Of a DNA stretch of 64,000 bases, positions 19,119 through 29,289 are shown in pieces. Both the position numbers and the translations under genes were made by a program. Under the pieces are notes generated by a model. It searched no databases. It was not told the DNA's origin and was given only the letters and a program-made list of their open reading frames with translations. Numbering within the stretch: position 1 is the stretch's first letter; each line of letters opens with the position of its first letter. This stretch comes from Niabella yanshanensis. Lineage in GTDB: Bacteria > Bacteroidota > Bacteroidia > Chitinophagales > Chitinophagaceae. The stretch lies in NCBI RefSeq assembly GCF_034424215.1, contig NZ_CP139960.1, positions 496,001 through 560,000 of the forward strand, given 5' to 3'.

Positions 19119-20963
19119 ATGAAAGCGAAACACCTGCTTTGGGCAGCAGTTATTGTGATAAGCGCTTCCTTAATGTCTGTAAGCTGCAATAAAGATTTCC
19201 TGGAGAAACCCAATGGAGGGACGTTTACTGTTGATACCGTATTCAGTACCCAGATTAATGCGGACATGGCAGTTGCCCGCATGTATAATCTTTGTATCCC
19301 CTCCTGGTTTCCCCGCGATAATGGTAACGAAATGCCGCGCCCGGATATGTTAACCGATGCCGTTTATTATATCTATCCAACCTATAGTTGGGTAGGATTA
19401 ACGAATAATGCAGCGGCTTATACCACCGGTAACCAAACTGCCGATGGAAATGTGGACCGGGGCGGCTTTGGCAGCCACTACTCGGGAATTCGCCAGGCCA
19501 ATATTATTTTAAAAAAGATTGACGAAGTAAACGATGCTTCCCAGTTATGGAAGGACCAGGTAAAGGGGCAGGCTTTATTTTGTCGTGCCTTCCAGCACTT
19601 TGAGCTGTTTCGCCAATATGGTGGTATCCCCATTGTTGTAGAACCGCTGGATGGTACCAAGCAACTGGATGTACGTCGAAGTGCTGTAAAAACAGTAACG
19701 GATAGTATTGTAAGCTGGTGCGATAAAGCTGCTGCTTTACTACCGGCTACCTGGGGACCTGCAGACTTTGGCCGCGTAACCAGTGTTGCAGCTAAAGCGC
19801 TTAAAGCGCGTATGTTATTATACGTGGCCAGCCCGTTATACAATACGCCTTCAAATATGGCGGCTGAAATTGCAGAAGCCCGTTATGGAGATGGCCGGGA
19901 TTCAGTGCTGGCTTATCCTAATTATGATAAGGAACGGTGGAAGCTTGCAGCTGATGCATCAAAAGATGTGATTGATGCGGCTGTTGCTGCCGGCGGCGCA
20001 TTATACCAGACCGGCAAGGCCGAAACCACACCCAGAACTGATAATTTCGAGGGATTGGGTGATTACGAGGCTGTGTTTAATGTATATGCCAACAGCGAGT
20101 TGATCCTGGTAAACACCGCTCACATGTGGGTTGCTAATAACGGGTGGTTATTTGGCAAATACCTGATGTCCAAAGTAAGAATGGGGGCCTGGGCGGTTAA
20201 AAATAATGTACCCATAGAATTTGCCCAATTATATGAAAAAAGAGATGGTACCAAATGGACCATACCATTAACCGCAACCGGCAACGACTTTACCACCTGG
20301 ATCCAGGAACAAAATTTGGATCCTCGGTTTTATCAGACATTTACCTATGATGGCATGTGGTACAATAGCCAGATCGGTACCATTCCATACTATATAGGCG
20401 ACGGTGGTAAATCACCCACTACAGATTACGGGCGTAGTGATGCAGGTGAAGATGGTTATGCGCTGGAAACCTATAAATATGTAGCACGTATCAACAACCG
20501 CGATGATCGCAATTTCGCCTGGACCATTTTTCGCCTGGCAGAATTTTACCTGAACTATGCCGAAGCGATGAATGAGTATGCAGGTCCAGCCGGGCTACCG
20601 ACTACCTATCTGAACATGATCCGCAAAAGAGCTGGCATGCCCGACAAAAATCCCTCAACTGTAGAAGCTTTCAGGGAAGCCATACAAAACGAGAGATCTG
20701 TTGAATTATCTTATGAGGGACACCGGTTGAATGATTTGCAACGCTGGTTAAAAGCTTATGCTACCCTCAACGTAGCCTTACACGGTTTTCAAACCAGGGC
20801 TAACAATAGCTCGGGTACGCTGCAACGCAACTGGAAGATCGTTTCATTTATGAACAGGGTTTGGCCTAAAAAGTACTATTACCTCCCTTTCCCTAATGCA
20901 CAGGTTAGTAATAATTATCTGGGAGACGGCGCATCCTGGCTGGGACAAAACCCCGGTTGGTAA
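19119..20963 (+). CDS. SusD/RagB family surface glycan-binding lipoprotein
   Basis: Lid partner of the preceding SusC. Starting at ATG 19119 gives a standard lipoprotein signal with the lipobox SVSC and Cys at residue 23; an in-frame ATG at 19029 would add 30 polar residues before the signal and is less likely. SusD-type helices are seen in the N-terminal half (QALFCRAFQHFELFRQYGG, TPR-like), and the C-terminal half has FRLAEFYLNYAEAMNEY and ERSVELSYEGHRLNDLQRW, which are strong family motifs. It binds glycan at the cell surface and closes over the SusC barrel. It is followed by a second SusC/SusD pair, so the locus carries two import complexes. Confidence 0.93.
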   Translation: MKAKHLLWAAVIVISASLMSVSCNKDFLEKPNGGTFTVDTVFSTQINADMAVARMYNLCIPSWFPRDNGNEMPRPDMLTDAVYYIYPTYSWVGLTNNAAAYTTGNQTADGNVDRGGFGSHYSGIRQANIILKKIDEVNDASQLWKDQVKGQALFCRAFQHFELFRQYGGIPIVVEPLDGTKQLDVRRSAVKTVTDSIVSWCDKAAALLPATWGPADFGRVTSVAAKALKARMLLYVASPLYNTPSNMAAEIAEARYGDGRDSVLAYPNYDKERWKLAADASKDVIDAAVAAGGALYQTGKAETTPRTDNFEGLGDYEAVFNVYANSELILVNTAHMWVANNGWLFGKYLMSKVRMGAWAVKNNVPIEFAQLYEKRDGTKWTIPLTATGNDFTTWIQEQNLDPRFYQTFTYDGMWYNSQIGTIPYYIGDGGKSPTTDYGRSDAGEDGYALETYKYVARINNRDDRNFAWTIFRLAEFYLNYAEAMNEYAGPAGLPTTYLNMIRKRAGMPDKNPSTVEAFREAIQNERSVELSYEGHRLNDLQRWLKAYATLNVALHGFQTRANNSSGTLQRNWKIVSFMNRVWPKKYYYLPFPNAQVSNNYLGDGASWLGQNPGW

Positions 20964-20999
20964 CCCGTAAACATTTACACAATTCTAATTTAATATCAA

Positions 21000-23861
21000 A
21001 TGATACAAAAATATAGACCTCTGCTTGCTGTATTGGGCTGGTTATGCAGTGTGGGTGTTGCCAAGGCACAGACAGTTACTGCGAACGGAACCGGACAGGA
21101 GCAGTTTAAAGACAGCACGGAATTGAACCGCCTGGTGGACCTGGGTTTACGAAAAGAAAAAAACTGGAGAAACACAGCGGCCACTTTTACACTTTCGGGC
21201 AAAGAGCTTGAAAAAATGTTCTCAGGCAACTTACTCAATACATTACAGGGCCGCATTCCCGGCCTTACCGTTAACACGGGTTCGGGCGAGCCAGGATATG
21301 ATAATCCTAACCTGTTTATGCGGGGCAGAACCACCTGGAATAGTGGTGCCGCTCAACAGCTGATTTTATTGGACGGCTTCCAGGTGGATCTGAATGCCCT
21401 CAGCGCTTTTTCACCTTACGAAATAGAGTCGATTACACTTTTGAAAGATGCAGCAGCAACCGCCATATACGGTTTACAGGGTGCTTCAGGTGTTATTAAT
21501 GTAGCTACCAAAAAAGGAAGGGTATCATCTAAAAATGAATTAACCATCAATGCCCGGTATGGTATACAAACTCCGGTCAAATTACCTGAAGTAATGAATG
21601 CCTACGATTATACCCGGTTGTATAACCAGGCACTGGCCAACGATGGATTACCACAAAAATATCCCAATCCCGATTTGTATAAGGTCTCCAATGATCCTTT
21701 TCACCCCAACGTAAACTGGTACGATGAATTGCTGAAGAAGAACTCTGCGATTCAGAATTATAACCTGTCTTTCAGGGGTGGCAACAGGACAGCACGTTAC
21801 TATGTTTTGATGGATTACATGAATTACGACGGGTTATATAAAAATGCCACTGCTATCAATAAAGATTTTGGAACCAACGCCAAATACAGTAAGATCAATT
21901 TAAGGGCAAACGTAGAATTAGATCTAACCAAAAGCCTTTATGTGGCGGCTAATGTGTCGGGTATTATTGAAGACCGTAATACTCCTTCAGGCTTTACGGC
22001 TTCGCAGGTTTTTGATAACCTGATGCGTATTCCCGCAGCAGCCTTTCCCGTAAAAAATCCCAATGGCACCTGGGGCAACAGCTCAGTATACAATTTCAAT
22101 CCAATACAGCTGTTACAACAAAATGGCATATACAGCGCGCACACCCGTACCATTCAAACCAATTTTAAAGTACGGGAAAAACTGGACCTGATCACCCCGG
22201 GCCTGGCAGCAATTGGCGGTGTCTCATTTAATAACCAATATACCGGTACCCGGCAAACATTGTATTCGGTTATGTCTTACGAATTGCTGAAAGATAATAA
22301 TGATCAGCCCATTTTAGACGGTGGTGGTAATCCTACTTATCGTACTATTGGTACCAATACACCTCAAACCACTAATGAAGGTGGAAACGGGCATTGGAAC
22401 CGTAATACCTTCCAGGCGGGGTTGGACTATAACCGGGGCTTTGGTAAAAATACATTTAGCGGCATGTTGCTGGGCAGGAGAGTAAACTATACCCGTATCG
22501 GCCAGACCTATGCGGTAAGGGTACAGGGAATAGCAGGCAACTTTACCTACGATTACGATAAAAAGTACATCGTTGATTTTAGCTCATCTTATATGGGATC
22601 TGCCGATTTCGCTCCGGGCAATAAATATGGTTTCTTCCCCGCATTAAGTGCAGGATGGATATTGTCCAATGAAGATTTCCTTAAGCATAATGAAGTGATC
22701 AACTTCCTGAAATTGAGGGCTTCTTATGGTAGCGCCGGTAGTATTAATGATGCCTACCGCTTCCTGTACCAGGAACGTGCCGGTGGGGCGTCGGGCTGGA
22801 TCACCGGAACCAGCAATACCGGGCGCGGCGGTATGGCCATCGGCGCTTTTGCCAACCCGGATGCTACCTGGGAATTAAAGAAAACCCTGAACATAGGAGT
22901 GGAGGCTACCTTATGGGATAAGTTGTCGGCAACTATAGATGTCTTTAGCGAAACACGTAGCGGTATTTATGAAATCCCTTATGCTAATGTAGCAGCCTAC
23001 ACAGGCTTCAACCTGCCTTACCTGAATACAGGTAAAGTAAATAATAAAGGTTTTGAAGCCGCGCTTACCTACAATAACCAGGCCGATGCATTCAAATACT
23101 TTGTTACGGGCACTGCCACTTTTGCCAGAAATAAGATCATAGAGAAATCAGAAACCGCACAACCTGCCGACCGCCTTTATGAAAGAGGATTTGCTATTGG
23201 CCAGGTTAAGGGCCTGGTATTCGACGGCTTTTACCAGTCATCAGACTTTGAAGCAAATGGTAACCTGAAACAGGGTATAACTACTTCCTCCTATGCACAG
23301 GTAAGGCCCGGTGATCTGAAATTTAAAGACCTGGACGGTAATGGTGTGATCAATGAGTATGATCGTGCACCCTGGGGATATAATAATGTTCCTGAAGTTA
23401 CACTGGGATTTAACCTGGGCTTCAATTACAAGGGGTTTGATTTCAGCGCATTCGTACAGGGAGTGATGAACCGTACCATCAGCATGCTGGGTGCTGCGTA
23501 TAATTACACGCATCCCTTTGTAAACAATAATAATATTTCTGTATTCTCCAATAATGCCTGGACTCCGGAAACAGCTGCTACAGCAACTTCGCCCAGGCTG
23601 TCCACCCTGGCCAATCTAAACAATAATGTGGGTGCCGATTTCTGGTTCCGCAATGGCAATTTCTTTAAACTGCGCAGTATCGAATTGGGATATACCATAC
23701 CGCAGACGGGAGTATTAAAGAAGGTGGGCGCCATACGGGTATTTGCTAACGGAACCAATTTGTTTGTGTCCAATATGATCGACGGACTGGAACCTGAGAA
23801 CCTGTCAATGGGTTATCCGGTGACCAAAGTGGTGGATTTTGGATTTAATGTAAAATTTTAG
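21000..23861 (+). CDS. SusC-type transporter lacking the N-terminal regulatory domain
   Basis: Second TonB-dependent transporter of the operon, 953 residues. A signal peptide (ending AKAQ) leads almost directly to the plug domain: only about 35 residues lie before TFTLSGKELEKM, and no carboxypeptidase-like domain is present. No clear TonB box is visible either; RLVDLGLRKEK occupies the place where AVIINVGYG stands in the first SusC. The plug retains GRIPGLTVNTGSG and LLKDAAATAIYGLQGASGVI, and the barrel is complete to its aromatic end (FNVKF). It lies 36 bp after SusD 1 and 21 bp before SusD 2. It may form a variant import complex or be energised differently; the latter is inference. Confidence 0.92.
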   Translation: MIQKYRPLLAVLGWLCSVGVAKAQTVTANGTGQEQFKDSTELNRLVDLGLRKEKNWRNTAATFTLSGKELEKMFSGNLLNTLQGRIPGLTVNTGSGEPGYDNPNLFMRGRTTWNSGAAQQLILLDGFQVDLNALSAFSPYEIESITLLKDAAATAIYGLQGASGVINVATKKGRVSSKNELTINARYGIQTPVKLPEVMNAYDYTRLYNQALANDGLPQKYPNPDLYKVSNDPFHPNVNWYDELLKKNSAIQNYNLSFRGGNRTARYYVLMDYMNYDGLYKNATAINKDFGTNAKYSKINLRANVELDLTKSLYVAANVSGIIEDRNTPSGFTASQVFDNLMRIPAAAFPVKNPNGTWGNSSVYNFNPIQLLQQNGIYSAHTRTIQTNFKVREKLDLITPGLAAIGGVSFNNQYTGTRQTLYSVMSYELLKDNNDQPILDGGGNPTYRTIGTNTPQTTNEGGNGHWNRNTFQAGLDYNRGFGKNTFSGMLLGRRVNYTRIGQTYAVRVQGIAGNFTYDYDKKYIVDFSSSYMGSADFAPGNKYGFFPALSAGWILSNEDFLKHNEVINFLKLRASYGSAGSINDAYRFLYQERAGGASGWITGTSNTGRGGMAIGAFANPDATWELKKTLNIGVEATLWDKLSATIDVFSETRSGIYEIPYANVAAYTGFNLPYLNTGKVNNKGFEAALTYNNQADAFKYFVTGTATFARNKIIEKSETAQPADRLYERGFAIGQVKGLVFDGFYQSSDFEANGNLKQGITTSSYAQVRPGDLKFKDLDGNGVINEYDRAPWGYNNVPEVTLGFNLGFNYKGFDFSAFVQGVMNRTISMLGAAYNYTHPFVNNNNISVFSNNAWTPETAATATSPRLSTLANLNNNVGADFWFRNGNFFKLRSIELGYTIPQTGVLKKVGAIRVFANGTNLFVSNMIDGLEPENLSMGYPVTKVVDFGFNVKF

Positions 23862-23882
23862 AACAACGTTGAATTATCAGCC

Positions 23883-25574
23883 ATGAAAAGAAATAAATTA
23901 ATCGTTCAACTTTTAGCTGCTGTCCTGTTTCTTTCTTCCTGTGAAAAAGATTTCATGACAGTAAACAGGGTAGATGCCTTTATTCCCTCCGATCAGTTTT
24001 ATACCAATTACAACTATGCACAACAGGCCGTATGGAATGTATATAGCTATCTTCCCAATGGCTTATCCTCGCTTAATTATGAAGCTATTACCGACAATGC
24101 CGAAGCCACTAACGTAACGGACCTGTCCAATGTATTTAACCAGGGCGTATGGAACCAGTATGTTAACCCGGATGATGTATGGAGTAAAAATTTCAATGCT
24201 ATTCGTGCAGCCAATCTGTACCTGGAAAATAAGGATAAGGCAGATATTGAATATATCAAAAACCGCATCGTAACCAGCGATTCTACTCCCTATTTCAATG
24301 CACGCAATAATGTGAAGTTTATGGAAGGGGAAGTGCTCTTTCTGAAAGCTTATTTTTACCTGGAGCTCATCAAACGGTATGGTGGCGTTCCTGTTTTAAG
24401 GGAGGCCTTCGAATACAAATCGGAGGATTGGAAGAATGTACCGAGGAATACGCTGGACGAATGTGTGAAATACATTGTGGAGTTGTGTGATGCAGCTTCA
24501 GCTATTATCCCGCAAAACTTAAGTAGTTACTCCTGGTACGATGTAGGCCGTGTAACTTACGGCGCCATCAAAACTTTGAAAGCAAAAGCATTACTGTATG
24601 CCGCAAGCCCCCTGTTTAAAGGGGCCGGCACTACAGCTACCTGGGAAGATGCTGCAATAGCCTGCAATGATGTTATTGCATTAAATGCCTACACACTCGA
24701 CGCCAATTATAACAATGTATTTGGTGCCAATGCGCTTAGCTCAAAAGAAATGATCTTCTTCAGGCAGTATGGTAATAACAATTCAGTAGAATACGCCAAC
24801 TTTCCCATCAGCTTCCAGGGATCCAATGGAAACAGCGTAACGCCTACACAAAACCTGGTTGATCAGTTTGAAGTGCTGATCAAAGATGGTTCGGGCGCTA
24901 TTACAGGTTCCAGGCCTTTTAGCTGGTCGAATGCTGATGATGCTGCTAACCCCTATGCCAACAGGGACCCCCGTTTAAATAATACGGTTATTTTAAATAA
25001 CACCAGTTTCTCAGGCGCAGTTATTGAAACCTTTGATGGGGGAGCCGCCGGGTTTCCCAAATTGAATGCTACAAAAACAGGTTATTATTTAAAGAAATGG
25101 GTGAATCCTTCTGTCAACCTGGTCACCAATACCAGCGCGGTTCATACCTGGGCCTATTTCCGGTACGGGCAACTGCTATTGGATTATGCGGAGGCCGCTT
25201 TTAACGCGTATGGAGCAGATGGTAAACCCTCCGGTGCTTCTTTAACGGCGCTGCAGGCTCTCAACCTGGTGCGTGCGCGGTCAACAATGCCGGCGCTTAG
25301 CTCCAGCCAGCTCAACCAGGCCAGTATCGAGCATGAGCGTAATGTAGAAATGGCCTATGAAGATCAACGTCTTTGGGATGTAAGACGCTGGAAAAAAGGA
25401 AATACCTATTTCAACCAGCCTGTAAACCGTATCAAAATAACTAAAACAGGTACCGGTTTTACTTACCAGGTCAACAAATTAGAAGACCGGAGGTTTGATC
25501 CCAAAATGGATTGGTATCCTATTCCACAGGATGAAATTGTTAAAACAGGTTGGACACAAAATTCTGGATGGTAA
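23883..25574 (+). CDS. SusD/RagB family lipoprotein, second copy
   Basis: Lipoprotein partner of the short SusC. The signal peptide ends in lipobox LSSC with Cys at residue 20. SusD motifs include GEVLFLKAYFYLELIKRYGGVP in two overlapping parts, GQLLLDYAEAAFNAYG and ERNVEMAYEDQRLWDVRRW. At 563 residues it has normal length and is well diverged from the first SusD. It starts 21 bp after its SusC, and the glycan-binding lipoprotein follows after 33 bp, so all three should be co-transcribed. Confidence 0.93.
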   Translation: MKRNKLIVQLLAAVLFLSSCEKDFMTVNRVDAFIPSDQFYTNYNYAQQAVWNVYSYLPNGLSSLNYEAITDNAEATNVTDLSNVFNQGVWNQYVNPDDVWSKNFNAIRAANLYLENKDKADIEYIKNRIVTSDSTPYFNARNNVKFMEGEVLFLKAYFYLELIKRYGGVPVLREAFEYKSEDWKNVPRNTLDECVKYIVELCDAASAIIPQNLSSYSWYDVGRVTYGAIKTLKAKALLYAASPLFKGAGTTATWEDAAIACNDVIALNAYTLDANYNNVFGANALSSKEMIFFRQYGNNNSVEYANFPISFQGSNGNSVTPTQNLVDQFEVLIKDGSGAITGSRPFSWSNADDAANPYANRDPRLNNTVILNNTSFSGAVIETFDGGAAGFPKLNATKTGYYLKKWVNPSVNLVTNTSAVHTWAYFRYGQLLLDYAEAAFNAYGADGKPSGASLTALQALNLVRARSTMPALSSSQLNQASIEHERNVEMAYEDQRLWDVRRWKKGNTYFNQPVNRIKITKTGTGFTYQVNKLEDRRFDPKMDWYPIPQDEIVKTGWTQNSGW

Positions 25575-25607
25575 GTGTTAAGCATTAATTTTTTAAAAGA
25601 TACTCGT

Positions 25608-26642
25608 ATGAATAACAAGCTTTCATTAGCATTTTTAGGGATGGCATGCTCCGTAATAGCCTTGTTTACCGGCTGTAAGCAGGATGCACTTATAGGTGAA
25701 CGGGTTCCCGAAACAGGGAAAGTGTATTTTGGACTGGCAGACAGTTCAGGCACAAAGGGCATTAATGGCGTAAGTAGCTGGTCACAGGATACAGTTGCCA
25801 AAACAGTAACGATTGCCGCCGCTATCTACCGGGGTGGGTTTACAGAATTAGCGCCGTTTACAGTAAAAATACAGGCAGATAACAGTGCCGTGGATAAATT
25901 AATCAGTGCCGGTAAATTGCCTGCGAATACGGTAAAGCTTGCTACCACGGACTATACATTAGATGAATCAGCAACAATTGAGTATAAGGATGGTGTGATG
26001 AAAGGAATGGTACTGCCTGAAATTAAGATGTCGGCTTTAAACGCCAACCAGGGTAAGTATATAGCCCTGGGTCTCTCTATTGCATCTGCGGAGCGTTTTG
26101 GCATCAATGAATCCCGTAGCAAAATTGTGGTTTATGCCAACGTAGATTCTTTAATGGATGCCATCATTCCTCCCAAAAACCAAATTGTAAATGATGCCTG
26201 GCAGGTGCTGAAGATTGCCAATAATGATAATGTAACGGCAACACCTGCGTCCAACGGGTCATTTGTTTTTGCAGGCGGCAGCGGCGGCCATATCGGCATT
26301 TACCAGGCTGTAGATGTACAGGCCGGCAGAAAATATTCATTCACTTTTAACGTAAAGGGAACCGGCGCTACCGATACCTGGTTCGAAGTATATATTGGCT
26401 ATGGCGCACCTGTTACCGGCGTAGACTACAACGAGGGCGGCGTTAGAATGGGTTTAAATACCTGGACCGGTTGTGGTAAAACAGCTTTTGATGACCTGCT
26501 GTCTAAAGTAGGATGCGTAGGTTCAGGCCCCATTTTTACAGCACCTGCTACGGGCAAAGTATACCTGGTGATCCGAACAGGTGGTACTAACCTGGGCGCC
26601 GGCGGCATTACTGCTTCGAAGTTTGTATTTATCCGGCAATAG
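25608..26642 (+). CDS. Surface glycan-binding protein-like lipoprotein (DUF1735-type N-terminus)
   Basis: Lipoprotein with Cys at residue 23 (FTGC) in the position where Bacteroidota loci encode a surface glycan-binding protein. An N-terminal Ig-like region resembles DUF1735/BT_3987-type domains (VPETGKVYFGLADSS, LPANTVKLATTDYTL). The C-terminal 150 residues form a jelly-roll-like sugar-binding fold (GGHIGIYQAVDVQAGRKYSF). ATG 25608 was chosen over a GTG at 25575 because it opens the lipoprotein signal. It is the last gene of the transport operon, directly before a strong terminator. It probably captures glycan at the surface for the SusCD complexes; the domain naming is tentative. Confidence 0.78.
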   Translation: MNNKLSLAFLGMACSVIALFTGCKQDALIGERVPETGKVYFGLADSSGTKGINGVSSWSQDTVAKTVTIAAAIYRGGFTELAPFTVKIQADNSAVDKLISAGKLPANTVKLATTDYTLDESATIEYKDGVMKGMVLPEIKMSALNANQGKYIALGLSIASAERFGINESRSKIVVYANVDSLMDAIIPPKNQIVNDAWQVLKIANNDNVTATPASNGSFVFAGGSGGHIGIYQAVDVQAGRKYSFTFNVKGTGATDTWFEVYIGYGAPVTGVDYNEGGVRMGLNTWTGCGKTAFDDLLSKVGCVGSGPIFTAPATGKVYLVIRTGGTNLGAGGITASKFVFIRQ

Positions 26643-26667
26643 CTATAATATTCAAAACACTTTTAGG

Positions 26668-26699
26668 AATGGGATGTCAAAATTGGCATCTCATTTTTT
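26668..26699 (+). terminator. Rho-independent terminator of the SusCD operon
   Basis: An inverted repeat with arms GGGATGTCA and TGGCATCTC (two G-T wobbles), extended by AAT/ATT, is followed by six T residues. It lies 26 bp after the stop codon of the glycan-binding lipoprotein, marking the end of the utilisation locus. Confidence 0.85.
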
Positions 26700-26803
26700 C
26701 TTAAGGTCAGACGCCTACTATATCGGAGTACAGGTAATTACTTTATATTGTAAAGCCTTATGTAAAGATTTTTTAAATTGGAAGTGAATGGCCGTAAATA
26801 TGC

Positions 26804-29008
26804 TTATTGAAGTATCACTTCTTTAGCCTTCTCCAATATCTCATCCCTGCCTGCAATTATCCCTTGTACAGTAGGCCGTACAATAATATCTGGTATAATC
26901 CCTGTTCTTTGTGTCGGGCTTCCATCAGGATAAAATATGCCAATGCCGCTAAACCTGGTTTTTAGATAGCCCGGAAGTATGATCTCAGAAACATTTCCGT
27001 CCGCACCCGCTGAAGGTGTACCAATAACCATACAGTTAGGGGCGGCCCTATAAGCCATGGCATGATATTCTGAAGAACTTTGCGTGGTTTCATCAATTAA
27101 CAGCACTACTTTTCCCCGGTAGTAATCGGATCTGACATTTCCTGTTTTAAATGGAGCGGCAAAAGAGAAAGAACCAGGATTGTGGATATCGGGTACCAGG
27201 ATTTTCACAAATGGTTTTAGTTCTGGCAACAGGAATTCCGGAAGTGTATATATCAGGTAATCTGATGGGTAATTTCTTAAGTCGATAATAATACCCCTGG
27301 CTTCTTTAAACTGTTCAAAAACCGCTGCGAGATCCCTGGTTTTAAGTTTTCCATGATCAATATAGCCAACTTTATTTTCCACCCATTTGTAAGGTATATT
27401 TAGCATACTGAATTCTTTCGGGGTCTGAAACGTTCCCGGATCGTAGCTCGATACCATTTTCTGCTTTTGTTTACCATTTCTAATAATGTCCACGCTGAGT
27501 ATAGAATCATTGGTTCTTACCAGACTTCCGGCAATATCTCTTAATTGTGTCCAATTGTTTGAGGCGGGTGTATAGGCTCTTAGCCTATTCACAATAGTTT
27601 CAACAGCCTTACCGTTTATTTTAACCACTATATCACCTATTTGAAGATCGTTTTTTTGAGCAAGGGTTTCGTCTGAAAAACCGGTAACAACCGGCTGGTT
27701 ATTGATAAATTTAAGCCTGACAGGGAATTGCCTGTTACCTAAAAAATTGTGTATAGCATAATCAAAGTCAAAAAAAGCATGCGAATCATGTATTTGGCCA
27801 GCCAGTTCAAGCAAGCTAAGCTTATAGGCTAATTCATTTTTTGCACTTAGAAATTTAGGAATATATTTTTTTAAGATTGCTTTCCAATCGGTGCCGATAT
27901 CGTTTTTGTAAGGGAAAAAATACTGGATAATATTCCAGTAGCGGTATAAAGCTAAAAGCCGGTATCCGTCGTCTGTAAAAGGCATCTGCATATAGGGGCG
28001 TTCATGCTCTATACTCACATTAGAAGCACGCCCTTTACTTACATAGTACTGGCTTTCAGTTGAAATTTCTGCTTTACTCAGATTTAGCAATACGCTTTGA
28101 AGATTTGCTGAAAAGCCCGACTGCTTAATCCAGCTTAAGTCAGGTTGTATACTAATACTATCGGTGACTGCTCTTTTAGTGGCTTTAGGTACCTTACCTA
28201 GTGTATCGATCCAGTTTAATAAAATGTCATCTCTTTTACCGGCCTGAGCCTTTAGCAATTCAGGCAACACTCTAAACAATTCATAGTCCCAGTTATAATC
28301 TCCTTTAATTACATTCGGGTGCCGATATTTTAAATATCCCCATACCAGGCCCAATTGATACAAAGTGTGAATAGTGCTGCTATCGCTATCATTTATCGTT
28401 ACCAACGATCCCCTGTCAAATTCACGATCGTCTTCGGCGGGAGCAGTTACCATAGGTTGCAATTCCGAAATATCTTTTCCATCTATAGATATTTTAAGAT
28501 CATCCAGCCACATTTTTCCTTTGCCTACTAACATGCCTCCCAAAACAATCTTATCCGTTTTTTCAGGATCCAGGGGAAGCGTTATCCGGTACTCAGTCCA
28601 ATCGGTAGTACCTTTCGCTCCTCTTTTGTGCATATTGTCAAAGGCTATATAAGGATCGATGCGCATCCATAATCCGGCATAGCCATCCGTCACATTTTCG
28701 GTTTTTATAAATCCAGAAAATGTAATACTATCACCTGCATATTTTTTTGTTATGAAGCGTGCCCAGGTACTAAACTGCGGCTTTCCGCCTTCGAACGCAA
28801 TGGAAGCAGAGTAGTCTCCAGATCGGAAAATCCGGGAGTCCAGTTTTGCCGTATACACAGTACTATCGTTGAGCGTATACCCCTTCCAGCCGATAGCAGA
28901 ATCCTGGTAAATGTCTTCAAAGCCCAGGTTGTAGCCGCCAGATTGCCGGGGAGATTTACATGAAAAAAGAGAGCAAACAAACAACAGGATAAATAAAAAT
29001 GATCTCAT
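26804..29008 (-). CDS. S41-family peptidase lipoprotein with PDZ-like domain
   Basis: Predicted lipoprotein (Cys 17 in LFSC) with three parts. An N-terminal beta-sandwich covers about residues 25-180 (GKMWLDDLKISIDGKD). A central helical and PDZ-like region follows (DLQIGDIVVKINGK), and the C-terminal S41 tail-protease fold carries GYIDHGKLK, GIIIDLRNYPSDYL and LIDETTQSSSEYHAMAY, where the serine after the TTQ motif is the expected nucleophile. It ends with GIIPDIIVRPT, usual in S41. A paralogue with the same architecture lies at 41357-43576. Its substrate is unknown. It is convergent with the glycan locus and probably not part of it. Confidence 0.88.
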   Translation of the reverse strand: MRSFLFILLFVCSLFSCKSPRQSGGYNLGFEDIYQDSAIGWKGYTLNDSTVYTAKLDSRIFRSGDYSASIAFEGGKPQFSTWARFITKKYAGDSITFSGFIKTENVTDGYAGLWMRIDPYIAFDNMHKRGAKGTTDWTEYRITLPLDPEKTDKIVLGGMLVGKGKMWLDDLKISIDGKDISELQPMVTAPAEDDREFDRGSLVTINDSDSSTIHTLYQLGLVWGYLKYRHPNVIKGDYNWDYELFRVLPELLKAQAGKRDDILLNWIDTLGKVPKATKRAVTDSISIQPDLSWIKQSGFSANLQSVLLNLSKAEISTESQYYVSKGRASNVSIEHERPYMQMPFTDDGYRLLALYRYWNIIQYFFPYKNDIGTDWKAILKKYIPKFLSAKNELAYKLSLLELAGQIHDSHAFFDFDYAIHNFLGNRQFPVRLKFINNQPVVTGFSDETLAQKNDLQIGDIVVKINGKAVETIVNRLRAYTPASNNWTQLRDIAGSLVRTNDSILSVDIIRNGKQKQKMVSSYDPGTFQTPKEFSMLNIPYKWVENKVGYIDHGKLKTRDLAAVFEQFKEARGIIIDLRNYPSDYLIYTLPEFLLPELKPFVKILVPDIHNPGSFSFAAPFKTGNVRSDYYRGKVVLLIDETTQSSSEYHAMAYRAAPNCMVIGTPSAGADGNVSEIILPGYLKTRFSGIGIFYPDGSPTQRTGIIPDIIVRPTVQGIIAGRDEILEKAKEVILQ

Positions 29009-29234
29009 AATGTATATAGTTGGTTAGTCAATACAGTTCGTTCACGCAAGGAAGGCCGCAACACACAAGTATGATCGATCTCCGGCCTACTTCACCGATG
29101 CCTGTGCAACTTATGTGTTTATAACAATAAATATATTGATATATCTAAAAGTAAGGTGTTGATGGTTAGCTAATATTTTCTTAATGCTTGAGCTATATTA
29201 CCAATAAGCAGCCTATAAAAAATTATTGTTGCTA

Positions 29235-29265
29235 TTGGAAGTGCTGACTGAAAATGATAAGTTTG
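29235..29265 (+). promoter_or_regulatory. Bacteroidota-type promoter for the 41-residue peptide gene
   Basis: TTG at 29235-29237 and TAAGTTTG at 29258-29265 are spaced by 20 bp, matching the Bacteroidota TTTG / TAnnTTTG promoter. Transcription would start near 29272, leaving a leader of about 18 nt before ATG 29290. Confidence 0.6.
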
Positions 29266-29289
29266 CTACTCATTTAAAGCCCCTTACAC

